This document shows positions 32,633 through 43,719 of a DNA stretch of 64,000 nucleotides, one piece after another. The position numbers were made by a program, and so were the translations under genes. Positions within the stretch are counted from its first letter, which is position 1, and every line of letters begins with the position of its first letter. Source of the stretch: Ceratodon purpureus (lineage: Eukaryota; Streptophyta; Bryopsida; Pseudoditrichales; Ditrichaceae); the NCBI GenBank assembly GCA_014871385.1, contig CM026431.1, forward strand, positions 5,927,089 through 5,991,088, in the 5' to 3' direction. The notes beneath the pieces are model-generated. The model saw only the letters and a program-made list of their open reading frames with translations. It did not search any database and had not been told where the DNA came from.

Positions 32633-33132
32633 GGAGTTTCTCTCTACTTGGTGTGTCAACGAAGTTTTTTGTTCCGGGGGCTGTACTCTCCCAAGTGGAA
32701 GCTCTCCCCCTCCTACACCAGTGGTCCCAGAACCATTTTATGACTTTAGCACACTATGCTACCTCCCACATAAATGTTAGCTACTTTTGCTACCTCGTGC
32801 ATATACGAGATGCAATAACCCTATGATATCTTGTGATATCCGGGAGATATTAAGGTGATACCATGATGATATTCACGGGTATCATATCTTGAAGTTGCTA
32901 CATATTAATAACATGGTATTAATTTTGGCTAAATTCCAATATTTTTTTCATTTTTTTCCTTTGTACATGTAGCGGCCCCACTATTTTGGTAGCTTTTTTG
33001 CGAAATTTAGCCACTTTTGGGATCACTGTCCTACACCGATCTGTACTCTTCCCCATCCTGGGATCCGGGTTGATCTCCCTTGTTCTCTTTCCCTTTTATG
33101 AATGTTCACCGTTACTTTCAACCAAAAAAAAA
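32633..33132 (+). mobile_element. A-tailed SINE-like retroposon, copy 3, carrying a hAT MITE
   Basis: Plus orientation, A-run at the right end, flanked by a perfect 16-bp duplication AAGTGTGATTGTTTTT (32617-32632 and 33133-33148). About 180 bp of element remain after removing the nested 310-bp MITE. S1 is empty at 28.17 kb (AAGCGTGATTGATTGTTT). Confidence 0.9.
32719..33028. mobile_element. 310-bp hAT-type MITE
   Basis: TIRs CAGTGGTCCCAGAA and the complement of CAGTGATCCCAAAA are flanked by a perfect 8-bp duplication TCCTACAC (32711-32718 and 33029-33036). CAGTG ends with an 8-bp TSD are hAT hallmarks. The uninterrupted sequence CCCTCCCACACCGATCTGT in SINE-like copy 1 (reverse strand near 23.85 kb) is the empty site. 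Confidence 0.93.
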
Positions 33133-33149
33133 AAGTGTGATTGTTTTTT

Positions 33150-34290
33150 AAATAGTTTATAATTATTTTAACTATATATATATATAAGTTTAACCCCTAA
33201 AGTTTTTGGCCATAAAATCCCAAATTGTGCCTCAATTCTGCCTTGTTTTAGTTCAAGGTAGAATTATGCAATTTGAACGTATTCTAAGAAATTTGACTGT
33301 AAGATCTAGTAACTAACTTGTACATATATGTGTACACAAAATTTTAGATTGTAACTCCTCACCGTTTGGAAGTTCACAAGGTTTGAACTTGAGAGAAGAG
33401 TTTTTTTTTGTACTGCCGGGCAGTGACAGCCACCCTTCGGAGAGTGAAACAACCAATTTTTTGAGATCTTGTGGTTGGAGGCTCTTTATTTTTGGATTCT
33501 GAAGTGAATTGGAAGTATGCTCACAAAATTGAAGACAATACAACACACATAAGCATTGGAAAACCACACTTCCAGTGACGGGAGTCAAATGAAATGCATA
33601 TACATTGGCTCTTTTTCCACACTACAAATGCCTAAGAAGATCATCTATTTTTTGAAATCCGAACGGTGTATACATGTATTTGTATGGAAAAGGAATTGTA
33701 AAGGACAGAAATCCAAAAAATAAATAAATTCAAAATAGATATGAATTTTACACCATATACTATGGTTTAGAAGGAGAAAATGGTGAAGGAGAAATGGGTG
33801 ACAAAGGTGATCCAATCACTGTTGATTTGCCTGAAAGTTTTAATAAAACTTAGAGTCTTAGATTGATGGCTGAATATATCTCAAGATCCGCATAGTCAAA
33901 ATTATTAAAAATTGGTAGATAGATTGATTGGATGGCTCTGAATAAGATCCTACGGTTGGATTTTTCAAAATCAAGTTTAAAAAAATTTGTGAAACGATTT
34001 CAGAAAGGATCATTTGGAAGTCATTGTAAACTATCGCAGGTTTGGTACACCACTTCCATCGGCCACAAACTTGCCCCAGCTGCCCTGAATTGTATTTTGA
34101 TCTTTTTACACAAATTATTTCTTAACTACGGACCCGATGATAGTAAATTTTGGTCTTGTTAGAAAGATATGACAATTTCCCATGCTGTGCCAAAGTTACA
34201 GCCACATCCGGTAAAATTTGACTCATAGGGAGCCTGACCGGACACTAAATCATACAAAAACTGTTGAGTTCATGCTTTAAGGGTTAATAA
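33150..34290. other. AT-rich stretch inserted within S2, no gene seen
   Basis: It has no counterpart in S1. I could not find terminal repeats or a domain. It may be a larger decayed insertion. Confidence 0.4.
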
Positions 34291-34780
34291 TATTTAGTGC
34301 TCGATTACTTTCAATAAACATACTGCTGTTCCAACTGGAGCACAATAGCTTCTATACAAGCATCGTAAATCGTTGAACTCAGATTGAGAATTTATAATTC
34401 TTCAAACTGTCCAGTACATACCGGGGCAGACCCTACGGTTTGGGTCTAAAAAGAAAAGGAAAAAGAAACTGTCCAGTCCAGTACGAAGGGGAAGTTTGCT
34501 CAATCTCCATAAATCTGCATAAACCTATCAGACTACCCATGGAGCACATCCTAATGACATGCATCTAGATAACTTATGAATAGAGACACTCAACACGGTT
34601 CAAAAGCTTCATTTTGCATAGTTACTCCCATGCAGAAACTTACCCACGCACATTAGATACTCCTTTAAGGGCATTCGTTCACAACATATACTTGTTCTAT
34701 CCGGGAATTGTTTGGTGTTCACACAACTGGATGCCAACATATTTGCTCGAGCTCTAGCTGGGACGAAAATCCTCCTGTCC

Positions 34781-34823
34781 TTGCAGTAAAGGTATCACCT
34801 TTATTTGTGTCAAAAAAAAAAAA
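34781..34823 (+). mobile_element. 43-bp micro-retroposon with 15-bp target duplication
   Basis: TTGCAGTAAAGGTATCACCT plus TTATTTGTGTC and an A-run lies between AAAATCCTCCTGTCC (34766-34780 and 34824-34838). S1 has the empty site at 28.64 kb. The AAAGGTATCACCTTT part can fold into a small hairpin. Confidence 0.9.
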
Positions 34824-35172
34824 AAAAATCCTCCTGTCCATCTCGGCTATGGTCATCTCAAGTCAATGGGTGCTATCACAAAGATAGCCGTGCTCTGTCT
34901 AAAAAAAAAAAACTTGGCCACATCGTCTGACTTGTCCCGGAACATTACCTTTGCCTATTGTCTCGTCTTCAACCACCAAGTCTACCACTAGCTGGCTAAT
35001 TCTTTCCGTACCATTACTGCGCCCTCGAAGAGTCTGCCGATTATATTGGAGAACCAAATCTGGATCTCGATTCAGACCTCACTACAGTGGTTTCCGCCAT
35101 AAGAACCTCCAAGTGACGATTGCAGACTTCTATTCTCATCTATAACTTGGGGCCTTGCGGCCTTATGATCTA

Positions 35173-35285
35173 AATTAAAATTTAGTCGCCAGCCTTTGAG
35201 GCTCGGTTTACTGTGTGTATCTTTTTTGTCCCTGTTGTTTGACAGTGGTAATAAAGATACCATTTGTTCCAAAAAAACAAATTTA
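35173..35285 (+). mobile_element. longer relative of the micro-retroposons
   Basis: It is absent from S1 at 28.98 kb. It contains GTAATAAAGATACCATTTGT near its A-rich end, as in the 26.75-kb insertion, plus about 60 bp of further 5' sequence. The boundaries are approximate; a 7-bp AAATTTA repeat may be the target duplication. Confidence 0.6.
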
Positions 35286-35969
35286 AAAAAAAAAAATTGA
35301 ATATGAACAAAGTTATTTTATATTGCAGAATTATAATACCTTTTCACAACTTCGGATCTGGCTACACTGCACGATCGTCACTATGAGCAACTCACGGTTC
35401 AATCGGGAGCGTCGACCAACATACGATTCATCTAGAGCACAGAATAACAACACTAGTCAGACGTAGCATCGTAGGAGCACAGAGCGATCAAGTCGGAGTT
35501 ACGCCAATTGCTGAGGCCAATTCTGGTTACATTTCGGAAAGGCTATAAAGGTATCACCACTTCTAAACCGCGGAAACGAATTTCCCGCGATAATACCTTT
35601 TAGTCCACGATAGCGTCAACTGAACGAAACAACGACCATCAACTACTAGAACGTCGTGCAGAGTTACGACTGTAGCCTCCAATGTGACGGGATTACACTC
35701 ACTCGGAATAGTTGTTACAGCCTCTCGGAGCCCATCGATTCGGGGAAAAAATTAAAATTCACGTCAGCATCTGAACAATCTAACGGAGCCAGTAAATGCA
35801 GTGGTTCTCCATAAAAGCCAATCGCCTCCATGGAGCCTCATATTGCACGCAGTTTGCTATCTTCCTAATTTGCAGGTCCTCCAGTCGAGTGTAGTCGAGT
35901 GTCTACAGAAAAGTTCCTCTAAGCGTACTGCTACCTTTGAAGACTTGAATTTCCGGTGAGGATTCCAAA

Positions 35970-36791
35970 ATGGCTCCACAGACTGCAGTTTTGTTGCTGG
36001 CCCTTCTAGGGGCCGTGATCTGCCTTCAGAGCGTTGTGGTGGCCGAGGATGCGTCCATCAATGTTGCGAGCGTCGGGTCCGAGGTGAAGTCGTTGGATGA
36101 GGAGCGGAACTCGGAGGGCTTCCCCGCACCCGAGGGAGTGGAGCCGGAGTTCGACGGCACTGACTCAGGTTCAGAGGACGACGAATCCAGCACGGAGGTG
36201 TCTGACGTCGAGGCCGATGACGAGGACGATCTGTCGCCTGCGCATCCTCTGGCGCGTATTCTTCATGAGCGCGGCTCGAAGCGATGCTGGAGCAAGAAGC
36301 ATTGCAAGAAGCACTTCAAGAAGGCCGGGTGCTGCAGGAAGAAGTGCGTGAACTTGGCGTGCGACAACAAGAACTGTGGCAAGTGCGGGAGGTCGTGCAA
36401 GGTGAAGAAGGGGTACGGGTGCCGGGCCGGGAAGTGCCGCAAGATCAAGAAGCAGTCTCACAGTTCGAGGTGCGGTGCTCACAAGAAGTGCAAGAAGGGC
36501 GCGAGCTGCTGCAAGGGGAAGTGCGTGAACCTGAAGAGCAACAAGGGGCACTGTGGGAAGTGCGGGAAGGGGTGCAGGTCCGGGAGCGTGTGCTGCAAGG
36601 GGAAGTGTGTGAACATGAAGCACGACAGCAGGAACTGTGGGAAGTGCGGGCGCAGCTGCGGGTACGGTAAGAAGTGCTGCAACGGGTGCTGCAAGAACGT
36701 GTTCGGCAGCGACAAGCACAACTGCGGCGGGTGCGGGAAGAAGTGCGTGGGGGGGAGCAAGTGCAAGTTCGGAATGTGCGGTTACGCTTAA
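35970..36791 (+). CDS. STIG1-like secreted cysteine-rich protein, copy 1
   Basis: The product is 273 aa. Residues 1-26 form a signal peptide (hydrophobic VLLLALLGAVICL core, cleavage after VVVA), so it should be secreted to the apoplast. Residues 27-90 are a strongly acidic, cysteine-free propeptide. A basic ERGSKR junction follows. From about residue 100 there is a Lys/Gly-rich domain with 34 Cys, arranged in repeats CCxGKCVN-x7-CGKCGxxC (NCGKCGRSC twice, HCGKCGKGC, NCGGCGKKC). This is the Stig1 family pattern. Known relatives act in stigma exudate and pollen-tube growth in flowering plants; the role here is unknown. GC-rich third positions contrast with the AT-rich surroundings. A TATA-like CATAAAA lies about 160 bp upstream, and the 5' flank matches that of copy 3. 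The start is the only upstream ATG in frame. Confidence 0.9.
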   Translation: MAPQTAVLLLALLGAVICLQSVVVAEDASINVASVGSEVKSLDEERNSEGFPAPEGVEPEFDGTDSGSEDDESSTEVSDVEADDEDDLSPAHPLARILHERGSKRCWSKKHCKKHFKKAGCCRKKCVNLACDNKNCGKCGRSCKVKKGYGCRAGKCRKIKKQSHSSRCGAHKKCKKGASCCKGKCVNLKSNKGHCGKCGKGCRSGSVCCKGKCVNMKHDSRNCGKCGRSCGYGKKCCNGCCKNVFGSDKHNCGGCGKKCVGGSKCKFGMCGYA

Positions 36792-37060
36792 GTGTTAGGT
36801 CCAATATTGGGGAGGTGCGGTGTTTTGCATCTGGCACTAACTCTGCAATCTTTGTGTCGGTTGATGGGTGCACATTGCATCCGTGGGGGGATTTCCCTCA
36901 GTCCACACATTGAAGCTGTCATACGAGGAGCTGCAGGTGGTGGGGCTAGTGGCGGAGATGCAACCAGCGCTGTTTGGATTTTGTTACACTAGCAGTGACG
37001 ATCCACTCATCCACTGATTCTTTGTTCAGTTTTTCTCAAAGCTTCGGTACGAGCTATGGG
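36792..37060 (+). other. 3' flank shared with STIG1 copy 2 (inverted-repeat arm)
   Basis: The homology with the copy-2 flank (41154-40915, opposite strand) continues about 250 bp past the stop. Copy 1 has about 80 bp that copy 2 lacks. This makes the coding and 3' regions together a roughly 1.05-kb inverted repeat with a spacer of about 3.9 kb. Confidence 0.8.
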
Positions 37061-38523
37061 TTTACGACCTAGTAGGTATGGTCATTTAATTCTTTGCAAC
37101 TCGGTTGATATTTTTTAGAAATCCCGGGTTGCTACTCAGGTGGGATTTAGAGATTCTAGCAGTTTGTATCGTACGCATTGTACGAATTTATCTGGTTACC
37201 TCCACACTGCCTTTTGATTCAGTTGGGGTCGCCTAGCTTGTTGTAATATAGCTTTACTGGAAATTCGCCGATGGTATGATATGCCTGTATTTTGTTTATC
37301 CAAATTTTGTGGATTGTGTGGGAAAATTTATGGATTACCTCGAGCAAGTCATGCAGTTAAAATGGAAGATGAAGTGTGATGCTCTATTGTACACTAGTGT
37401 GGTTCCAAGAAGGAGGATGCATGTTAGGTTGTATGAGGTTTGCGATCTGTTGACACTGATTCACTTTGGTTAAGGAAGAAATCTGATTATCAAAATGTAC
37501 TAATAAGCGGAGGAAGAAAGGTTTGTGAGAGGAATGCATGTGAATGTAGTAGACAGAAGTTTTTAAAGAGGATGTATTTGCCTTTCTAAATAACAAACTC
37601 TTCATGTAGGATCAGAGTGTATACGAAAAGAAAAGAGAAGATATGATTAGGTACAGTAAACCACCCTAATTTTCAGGAAGCTGATGTGCAGGAAGTTAAA
37701 TTCTACGATATTCTTGTCATAAAATACAGCTCTCCCATGTGGAATCATACCTTGTGATTTGAAAAGCAACAAACACAACAACTGTTTATAAAAATCAATC
37801 ATTTCAACTTCAAAGTGCATTAACCCCTTCAATTCTAAGCGACCATATTCTAGTTCCACTTTTTGGGCAGCCTCCGGGGACCTCATACTTTTAAAAATAT
37901 CATTGAAAATTTTAGTTTAGTTCCCAAAAATAACACTCTACATGTTGCACTTTGTTTCACATCAGTCCGATAAGTATTGCATAAATTATAAGCATTTGAA
38001 GTTTTTGAAGCGAGATCGGGCAGCAAATTTTTTATTTTTTTATTTTTTTTTATTTTTTTCAATTATTTTTGTTTTTTATTTTTCTTGATTCATGTCAAGT
38101 TGATCTTTATCTACAGTCGAAGCTTTAAATCTACCCATTCTGAGCAATGGAATAAAAGTTACGAGGAGATATGTTTCTTGGATAGTTTAGACAAAAAAAA
38201 CTTTGAAGCTCATTTCTAAACTCAATTTTCAATATTTTTTAATGAAATAAAAAGCAATAGGTAAAGACTTCTAAATACAACATTCTCAGCGTTAAGATTG
38301 ACATTTTACAATTTCATGTCAAACTTATAAATGACTTTATATTTCCTTCCATTTTGTACACACTTCTAGTAATTGTTTTATGAAAAAATTAATATGAGTT
38401 TTTTTCTTAAAAGATTTTATATTTGAAGACTTAACTCAATTGTTAACACGGCCTTGCCATTCAATCAATTTCTAACCCATTAAAAAATATATATATATTA
38501 ATTTCTAAAGTTCAAAGTTGTCA
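37061..38523. other. spacer, no gene seen
   Basis: It is AT-rich with T-runs near 38.03 kb. There are no supported ORFs, and no counterpart elsewhere in the window. Confidence 0.5.
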
Positions 38524-39248
38524 GGGGGAAGCACAATAAAGTGGACCACAAAAGTGGACGTCTTATTGTCAATTTCAGCCCTTTTGCAAAAATTGCACAA
38601 AAGTGATGGAAAGATGTAATTTAAGTCAAATTTCTTTGCTAATTTGGATTTTCAACTTGTTTTTCTACAACTTGGAAAAGTTTCGTGCAAAGTAGACACT
38701 TTTAAATTATTTTATGAAGACTTTAAATCCAAGCAAAGTAAATGCAGTCATTTGTAAAAGTGGCTATAAAAGAATAAAAAACTATCTAATGATCACTTTT
38801 GATGAAGTGAAGCCCTCTGTATGTTTAAGAGGTACTCTAAAATATATACTCATTAAATGGTTTAGGGTTCCAAAAGTACCGCAAGGATGTATTTTAAGAT
38901 GGTCACTTCCGCGGTACGTTTTGTCCATTTTTTTCACCAAACATCGTTTTTAAAATCGAAAAAAACATTCTCTAAGGCAATAGAAGGCACCAAATGAAGA
39001 GATCAAGACTTTGGAAAAGTTCATTTTCATGATGTAGAACTAGTGGTCAAATTTAGTTTCAATTGAGGATGTTCTTTTTATGAAGATGCGAGCAAGATAC
39101 CTTATGACACCCTAGAAAGTGACTAAAATGCTCACAAAGACAACAGAATGTTCAAAATCAGTTTTGAGCTTTAAAAAACAACACTCTTCATATTCACTTC
39201 TAAGTGATCACATTTTGTACTTTGTGCTCTACTTTATTGTGCTCTCCC
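38524..39248 (+). mobile_element. about 725-bp TIR element, family copy 2
   Basis: TIRs GGGGGAAGCACAATAAAGTG and the complement of GGGAGAGCACAATAAAGTAG. The body aligns with copy 1 throughout. I could not confirm its target duplication (GTCA on the left, GTCT a few bases beyond the right end). Confidence 0.82.
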
Positions 39249-40914
39249 GAGTCTCCCCTTTACTGCTTATATACCTTTCTTAGATGGCAATGATATGTAG
39301 GTAGTGGATATGGGATTAATTATCTCATATGCAGTACAAAGATGAAAAAGATGATAGATTGAAATATATGAAATAGTAAAAGAAATGAAGCATGAACAAA
39401 GTGTATACCCAAAGACACATTTGTAGATGATCTAAAGTATTTTTTATTTAAAATCCATCGATCATCTATTTTCATGTCTAAATAGGTTTATAAATACCTA
39501 AATAATGAAATCTCTATCGATTCTAACACATATTGATGACCACCAAAGACCTATAACAATGTAAATAGTACATGAAAAAATCTTAGGTACTTTAAAATAT
39601 GCTACACATAGACATTGTAAATAGAATTAAACATCAAAACTAAGCATTCAGAAACAAGAACTTTGACCATAAAAAACCATTAAATATATTTGGGAATTGT
39701 ACATAAAATTTACATCTACTGATTTTCTAGTACGAGCTAAACTAAAATTAGATGTATGAACTCCTAGTCCATCACGTGACAATCTTGCCTTACATGCAGA
39801 GCTCAACAATTTGTCAACATGAACAAATGACAGAAATAATCTGTAGAAAAGAATCAATACAGAACCAGGCTCAGTTTGAACGACACAGCGCTGCACATGG
39901 TCAATGCTGCAACTCAACTACCAGAGAATTATTCTATTCCCCAGATTACATGAACAGTTTGCTCTGCATAGAGTATAATCTCGACTAGATTTTAAAATTA
40001 AATCAGAGGAACCCTGGATTTCAGCCACCTAGACGCCCAATTCTTCGTACTTCCGGTATGCATGAAGAGTGCTTCCAAACGTATAGTGAGGATTGATCCA
40101 GGACGCTAAACGCTTGAGATGGATGATTTTCATCTTGCACACTATCTGAGTGTAATTTGTACACGAGATCAGCAGATTGGTTGCACAGTGGGACGGTAAA
40201 ACGTAACAGCTGTGCACAATATGAGATGTATTGAGCAAATCTAAACGATCAGTTTGCATTGCAGAAGCAATGAAACCAAAGCCATAGACATACCGGTAGC
40301 TGTTGCAATTCTTTAAATATCTGGCCGGATGAATTCCGTTGAGTTGCAGAAACGTCCTTGATCCTGATCACGGAGTAGACGGTACCGAGATGCAGAGAAC
40401 CCCTGATCTTTCACTATATTACAATGCTAACCACAATCTCGCTCCTATTAGACAAGCAACACGCACAAAGTCGAATCATCACAATGACATGACCATACTG
40501 AGAACTCAGCCATTGCCACAGAATCTGAATAGTGAAGTCCTTTGGATAAGTTCAGACTTCTTACAGCAAGTCCAGAATGCGGACTGCAATGAACAACACA
40601 TCCCATCTTAAACTCTTACGAAGCCAAAACCACTAGTGCTACGTACTAGTAGAAGTAAGCCCAGCTATTTTGGATAAAGGATCTGTAATGAAATCTACGA
40701 ACCATTAACCTGCTAAAGAATGAATGATCAACCTACAGTAAGTATAAACACCTCTGCTGCAATAACTGTGCTTACCTCCTTCAACTAGGTGGACAATACT
40801 GAACAATGAGAGCCCAAATCAGCTCAACGTTACTAAGCAAATGAATTGTCACACAATTGAGGCGCATGTCCGTGATCCCAGCTGCAACACTGACTCTAGC
40901 TCCGAGTACACATT
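39249..40914. other. spacer between the convergent STIG1 genes, no gene supported
   Basis: A 90-codon frame at 40339-40611 has no recognisable domain or convincing start. Otherwise nothing is seen. Confidence 0.45.
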
Positions 40915-41154
40915 ACCAATGCTCGTACCGAAGTATGGACTGCACGAACACTCCTAGCATAAGCTCTGTGAATATACGTTCAAGCTTCGAGAAAAACTGA
41001 ACAAAGAATCAATCGATGAGTGGATCGTTAGTGCTACTGTAACAAAATCCAAACATCCCCCACGGGTGCAATGTGCACCCATCAACCGACACAAAGATTG
41101 CAGAGTTAGTGCCAGATGCAAAACACCGCACCTCCCCAATATTGGACCTAACAC

Positions 41155-41976
41155 CTAAGCGTAACCGCACATTCCGAACTTGCACTTGCTCCCCCCCACG
41201 CACTTCTTCCCGCACCCGCCGCAGTTGTGCTTGTCGCTGCCGAACACGTTCTTGCAGCACCCGTTGCAGCACTTCTTACCGTACCCGCAGCTGCGCCCGC
41301 ACTTCCCACAGTTCCTGCTGTCGTGCTTCATGTTCACACACTTCCCCTTGCAGCACACGCTCCCGGACCTGCACCCCTTCCCGCACTTCCCACAGTGCCC
41401 CTTGTTGCTCTTCAGGTTCACGCACTTCCCCTTGCAGCAGCTCGCGCCCTTCTTGCACTTCTTGTGAGCACCGCACCTCGAACTGTGAGACTGCTTCTTG
41501 ATCTTGCGGCACTTCCCGGCCCGGCACCCGTACCCCTTCTTCACCTTGCACGACCTCCCGCACTTGCCACAGTTCTTGTTGTCGCACGCCAAGTTCACGC
41601 ACTTCTTCCTGCAGCACCCGGCCTTCTTGAAGTGCTTCTTGCAATGCTTCTTGCTCCAGCATCGCTTCGAGCCGCGCTCATGAAGAATACGCGCCAGAGG
41701 ATGCGCAGGCGACAGATCGTCCTCGTCATCGGCCTCGACGTCAGACACCTCCGTGCTGGATTCGTCGTCCTCTGAACCTGAGTCAGTGCCGTCGAACTCC
41801 GGCTCCACTCCCTCGGGTGCGGGGAAGCCCTCCGAGTTCCGCTCCTCATCCAACGACTTCACCTCGGACCCGACGCTCGCAACATTGATGGACGCATCCT
41901 CGGCCACCACAACGCTCTGAAGGCAGATCACGGCCCCTAGAAGGGCCAGCAACAAAACTGCAGTCCGTGGAGCCAT
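41155..41976 (-). CDS. STIG1-like secreted cysteine-rich protein, copy 2 (inverted duplicate)
   Basis: The product is 273 aa and identical to copy 1 except Gln4 to Arg. Along the coding sequence I find only two nucleotide differences from copy 1: that codon (CAG/CGG) and the third base of the stop (TAA/TAG). Signal peptide, acidic propeptide and 34-Cys Stig1 domain are as in copy 1. The 5' flank upstream of the ATG is unrelated to that of copies 1 and 3, with a different TATA-like GATAAAAG about 190 bp upstream, while the 3' flank is shared with copy 1. Expression control may therefore differ. The gene converges on copy 1 across 4.4 kb. Near-identity implies very recent duplication or continuing gene conversion. 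Confidence 0.9.
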   Translation of the reverse strand: MAPRTAVLLLALLGAVICLQSVVVAEDASINVASVGSEVKSLDEERNSEGFPAPEGVEPEFDGTDSGSEDDESSTEVSDVEADDEDDLSPAHPLARILHERGSKRCWSKKHCKKHFKKAGCCRKKCVNLACDNKNCGKCGRSCKVKKGYGCRAGKCRKIKKQSHSSRCGAHKKCKKGASCCKGKCVNLKSNKGHCGKCGKGCRSGSVCCKGKCVNMKHDSRNCGKCGRSCGYGKKCCNGCCKNVFGSDKHNCGGCGKKCVGGSKCKFGMCGYA

Positions 41977-42179
41977 GACGATCTCCAGTACAACTTAGCA
42001 CAGTAAGCAACAAGAACTGCCAGCAGTATCAAGCATGAACCGAAGTCGTCTGCACTCGATTCCTTCGCGCCGTTACCGAGCTTATCAAGGAGCTCAGCAC
42101 TGACACCGGGAGGCGAATCGTACAACCTGCTCAGATAGGAGGACTTGAGGGGCTTTTATCGGCAGAGTCTGCACTAGAA

Positions 42180-42975
42180 ATTCGGAGGGGCCTTACCGAT
42201 TTGCAGGAAAGTTGATTCCCCGTCGCATCTACACGAGGAACAGTGCGATAGAAGAATGGTGGACAAATAGTACGGCACAGTAACGGTAGAGGACCGGACA
42301 AGATATAGCAACCGGCCCGGTATTTTACATTTCAGGTTTTTTATGTAGATGGATCGTGTTTTTCACAATGCATGGAAGCGTTGTAGAACTTCTGGAGAAT
42401 TACAAGCATCTCAATCAATAACTGGCTTCAATGTACTTTGAAGAAAGTACATGTGGATTGGTTATTATTTCTCGAAATGATCTATCATAACAGATATGAG
42501 TAGGGAAATTTATTTAAATGATTACTTTTTTCCTCATACTAATTGTCTTTAATGCTGAGAGTGCAATCATCCTGCATACTTCATAAATGTAGTTGTGGAT
42601 GTGATTGCGATGTTAGAAAGCATTGTTAGAGTAGGTTAGAAAGCGTTGTCAGAGTGGGTTGATACAATGTTTTTGTTGAAGCAAAAATAAGTTTTTTATA
42701 AATGTGGGTCACTAGTTCCTCTGTTGGTATGTCCACTTAGTACCATATTGAAAATTTGGATGCTCTTTGTAAATGTTTTATGATTGTAATTTATTTGATG
42801 CTTTTAATTATTAAATTCATTTAAAAAATCCCATGAGAATGGCATCTGACTAAATTTTTGTTGTTATATAGTTCTTAGTAAAATATTGAATGTATGAGTA
42901 TGTATGGTAGTTTGTTATCTTCTAATAGTTTTGAAAGTATGTTTCAAAATATTTATAGTTGTGTTCAATGTTGTG
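42180..42975. other. AT-rich gene-free stretch
   Basis: Upstream of STIG1 copy 2. A small repeat, TTAGAAAGC(A/G)TTGT, is duplicated near 42615-42650. Nothing else is seen. Confidence 0.5.
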
Positions 42976-43711
42976 GGGGGAGAGTACAATAAAATGTACC
43001 ACAAAGTGCAACATGTGATCACTAGAAAGTGAATATGAAGTGTGCTGTTTTTTATTGCTCAAAGCTGATTTTGAGCATTTTGGTGTAGTTTTTGAGCATT
43101 TTAGTCACTTTCTAAGGTGTCACAAGGTATCTTACATGCATCTCCGTAAAAAAAAACATCTTCAATTGAAACTTGATTTGACCACTAGTTCTAAATCATG
43201 TAAATAAACTTTTCCAAAGTCTTAATTTCTTCATTTGGGGCCCTCTATTGTCTTTAGAGGATGTTTTTTCCAATTTAAAAAACAATGTTTGGTGAAAAAA
43301 CCTCACAAAAAGTTTCGTCAAAAACAGCTCCCTGAAAACGTCCCAACGAAACTTTTCGGCTATACAAACTTCCAAAAGAACTGCTTAGGCCCATTTTTGA
43401 AACCGCAATTCACAATTGGAGGGTACAGTGCAGTCAAAAGTGATTTCTAACATTTATGCACTCTTTTTTGTCCACTTCTTCAAATGACAGCATTCACTTT
43501 GGATCACTTGCCGTGACTCGTAAGGCTTCGTTGAATGCACACATCGGTTCCAAAATTTCGTAGACTCAAGATGACCAAGTCTGTTTTCTATACCCGAAGC
43601 CCCTTCCAACATATCATCAAATTATATGTCACTTTTCTTAGTGTTTACAACAATGGCTGAAATTGGCAATGAGCTAAGCACTTTTGTGGTACACTTTATT
43701 GTGCTTCCCCC
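42976..43711 (-). mobile_element. about 735-bp TIR element, family copy 3 (inverted)
   Basis: TIRs GGGGGAGAGTACAATAAAAT and the complement of GGGGGAAGCACAATAAAGTG are flanked by TGTG on both sides (42972-42975 and 43712-43715). The orientation is opposite to copies 1, 2 and 4. Confidence 0.85.
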
Positions 43712-43719
43712 TGTGCAAT

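Larger units (their letters stand above)
31740..35500. repeat. paralogous segment S2 (duplicate of S1), broken by insertions
   Basis: It matches S1 at 31.74-32.61 and 34.29-35.50 kb. The intervening 32.63-34.29 kb is the SINE-like/hAT nest plus about 1.1 kb of unrelated AT-rich DNA without a gene. Confidence 0.8.

Noticed and set aside
36171..36719. 182-codon antisense Ala/Val/Leu-rich ORF in STIG1 copies (also at 41.2 and 60.1 kb)
   Set aside because: Antisense shadow of a Lys/Gly/Cys-rich gene with high GC third positions; no signal peptide or start context.
36792..41154. A gene between the two STIG1 copies
   Set aside because: Only short frames without domains, plus a TIR element, are present.
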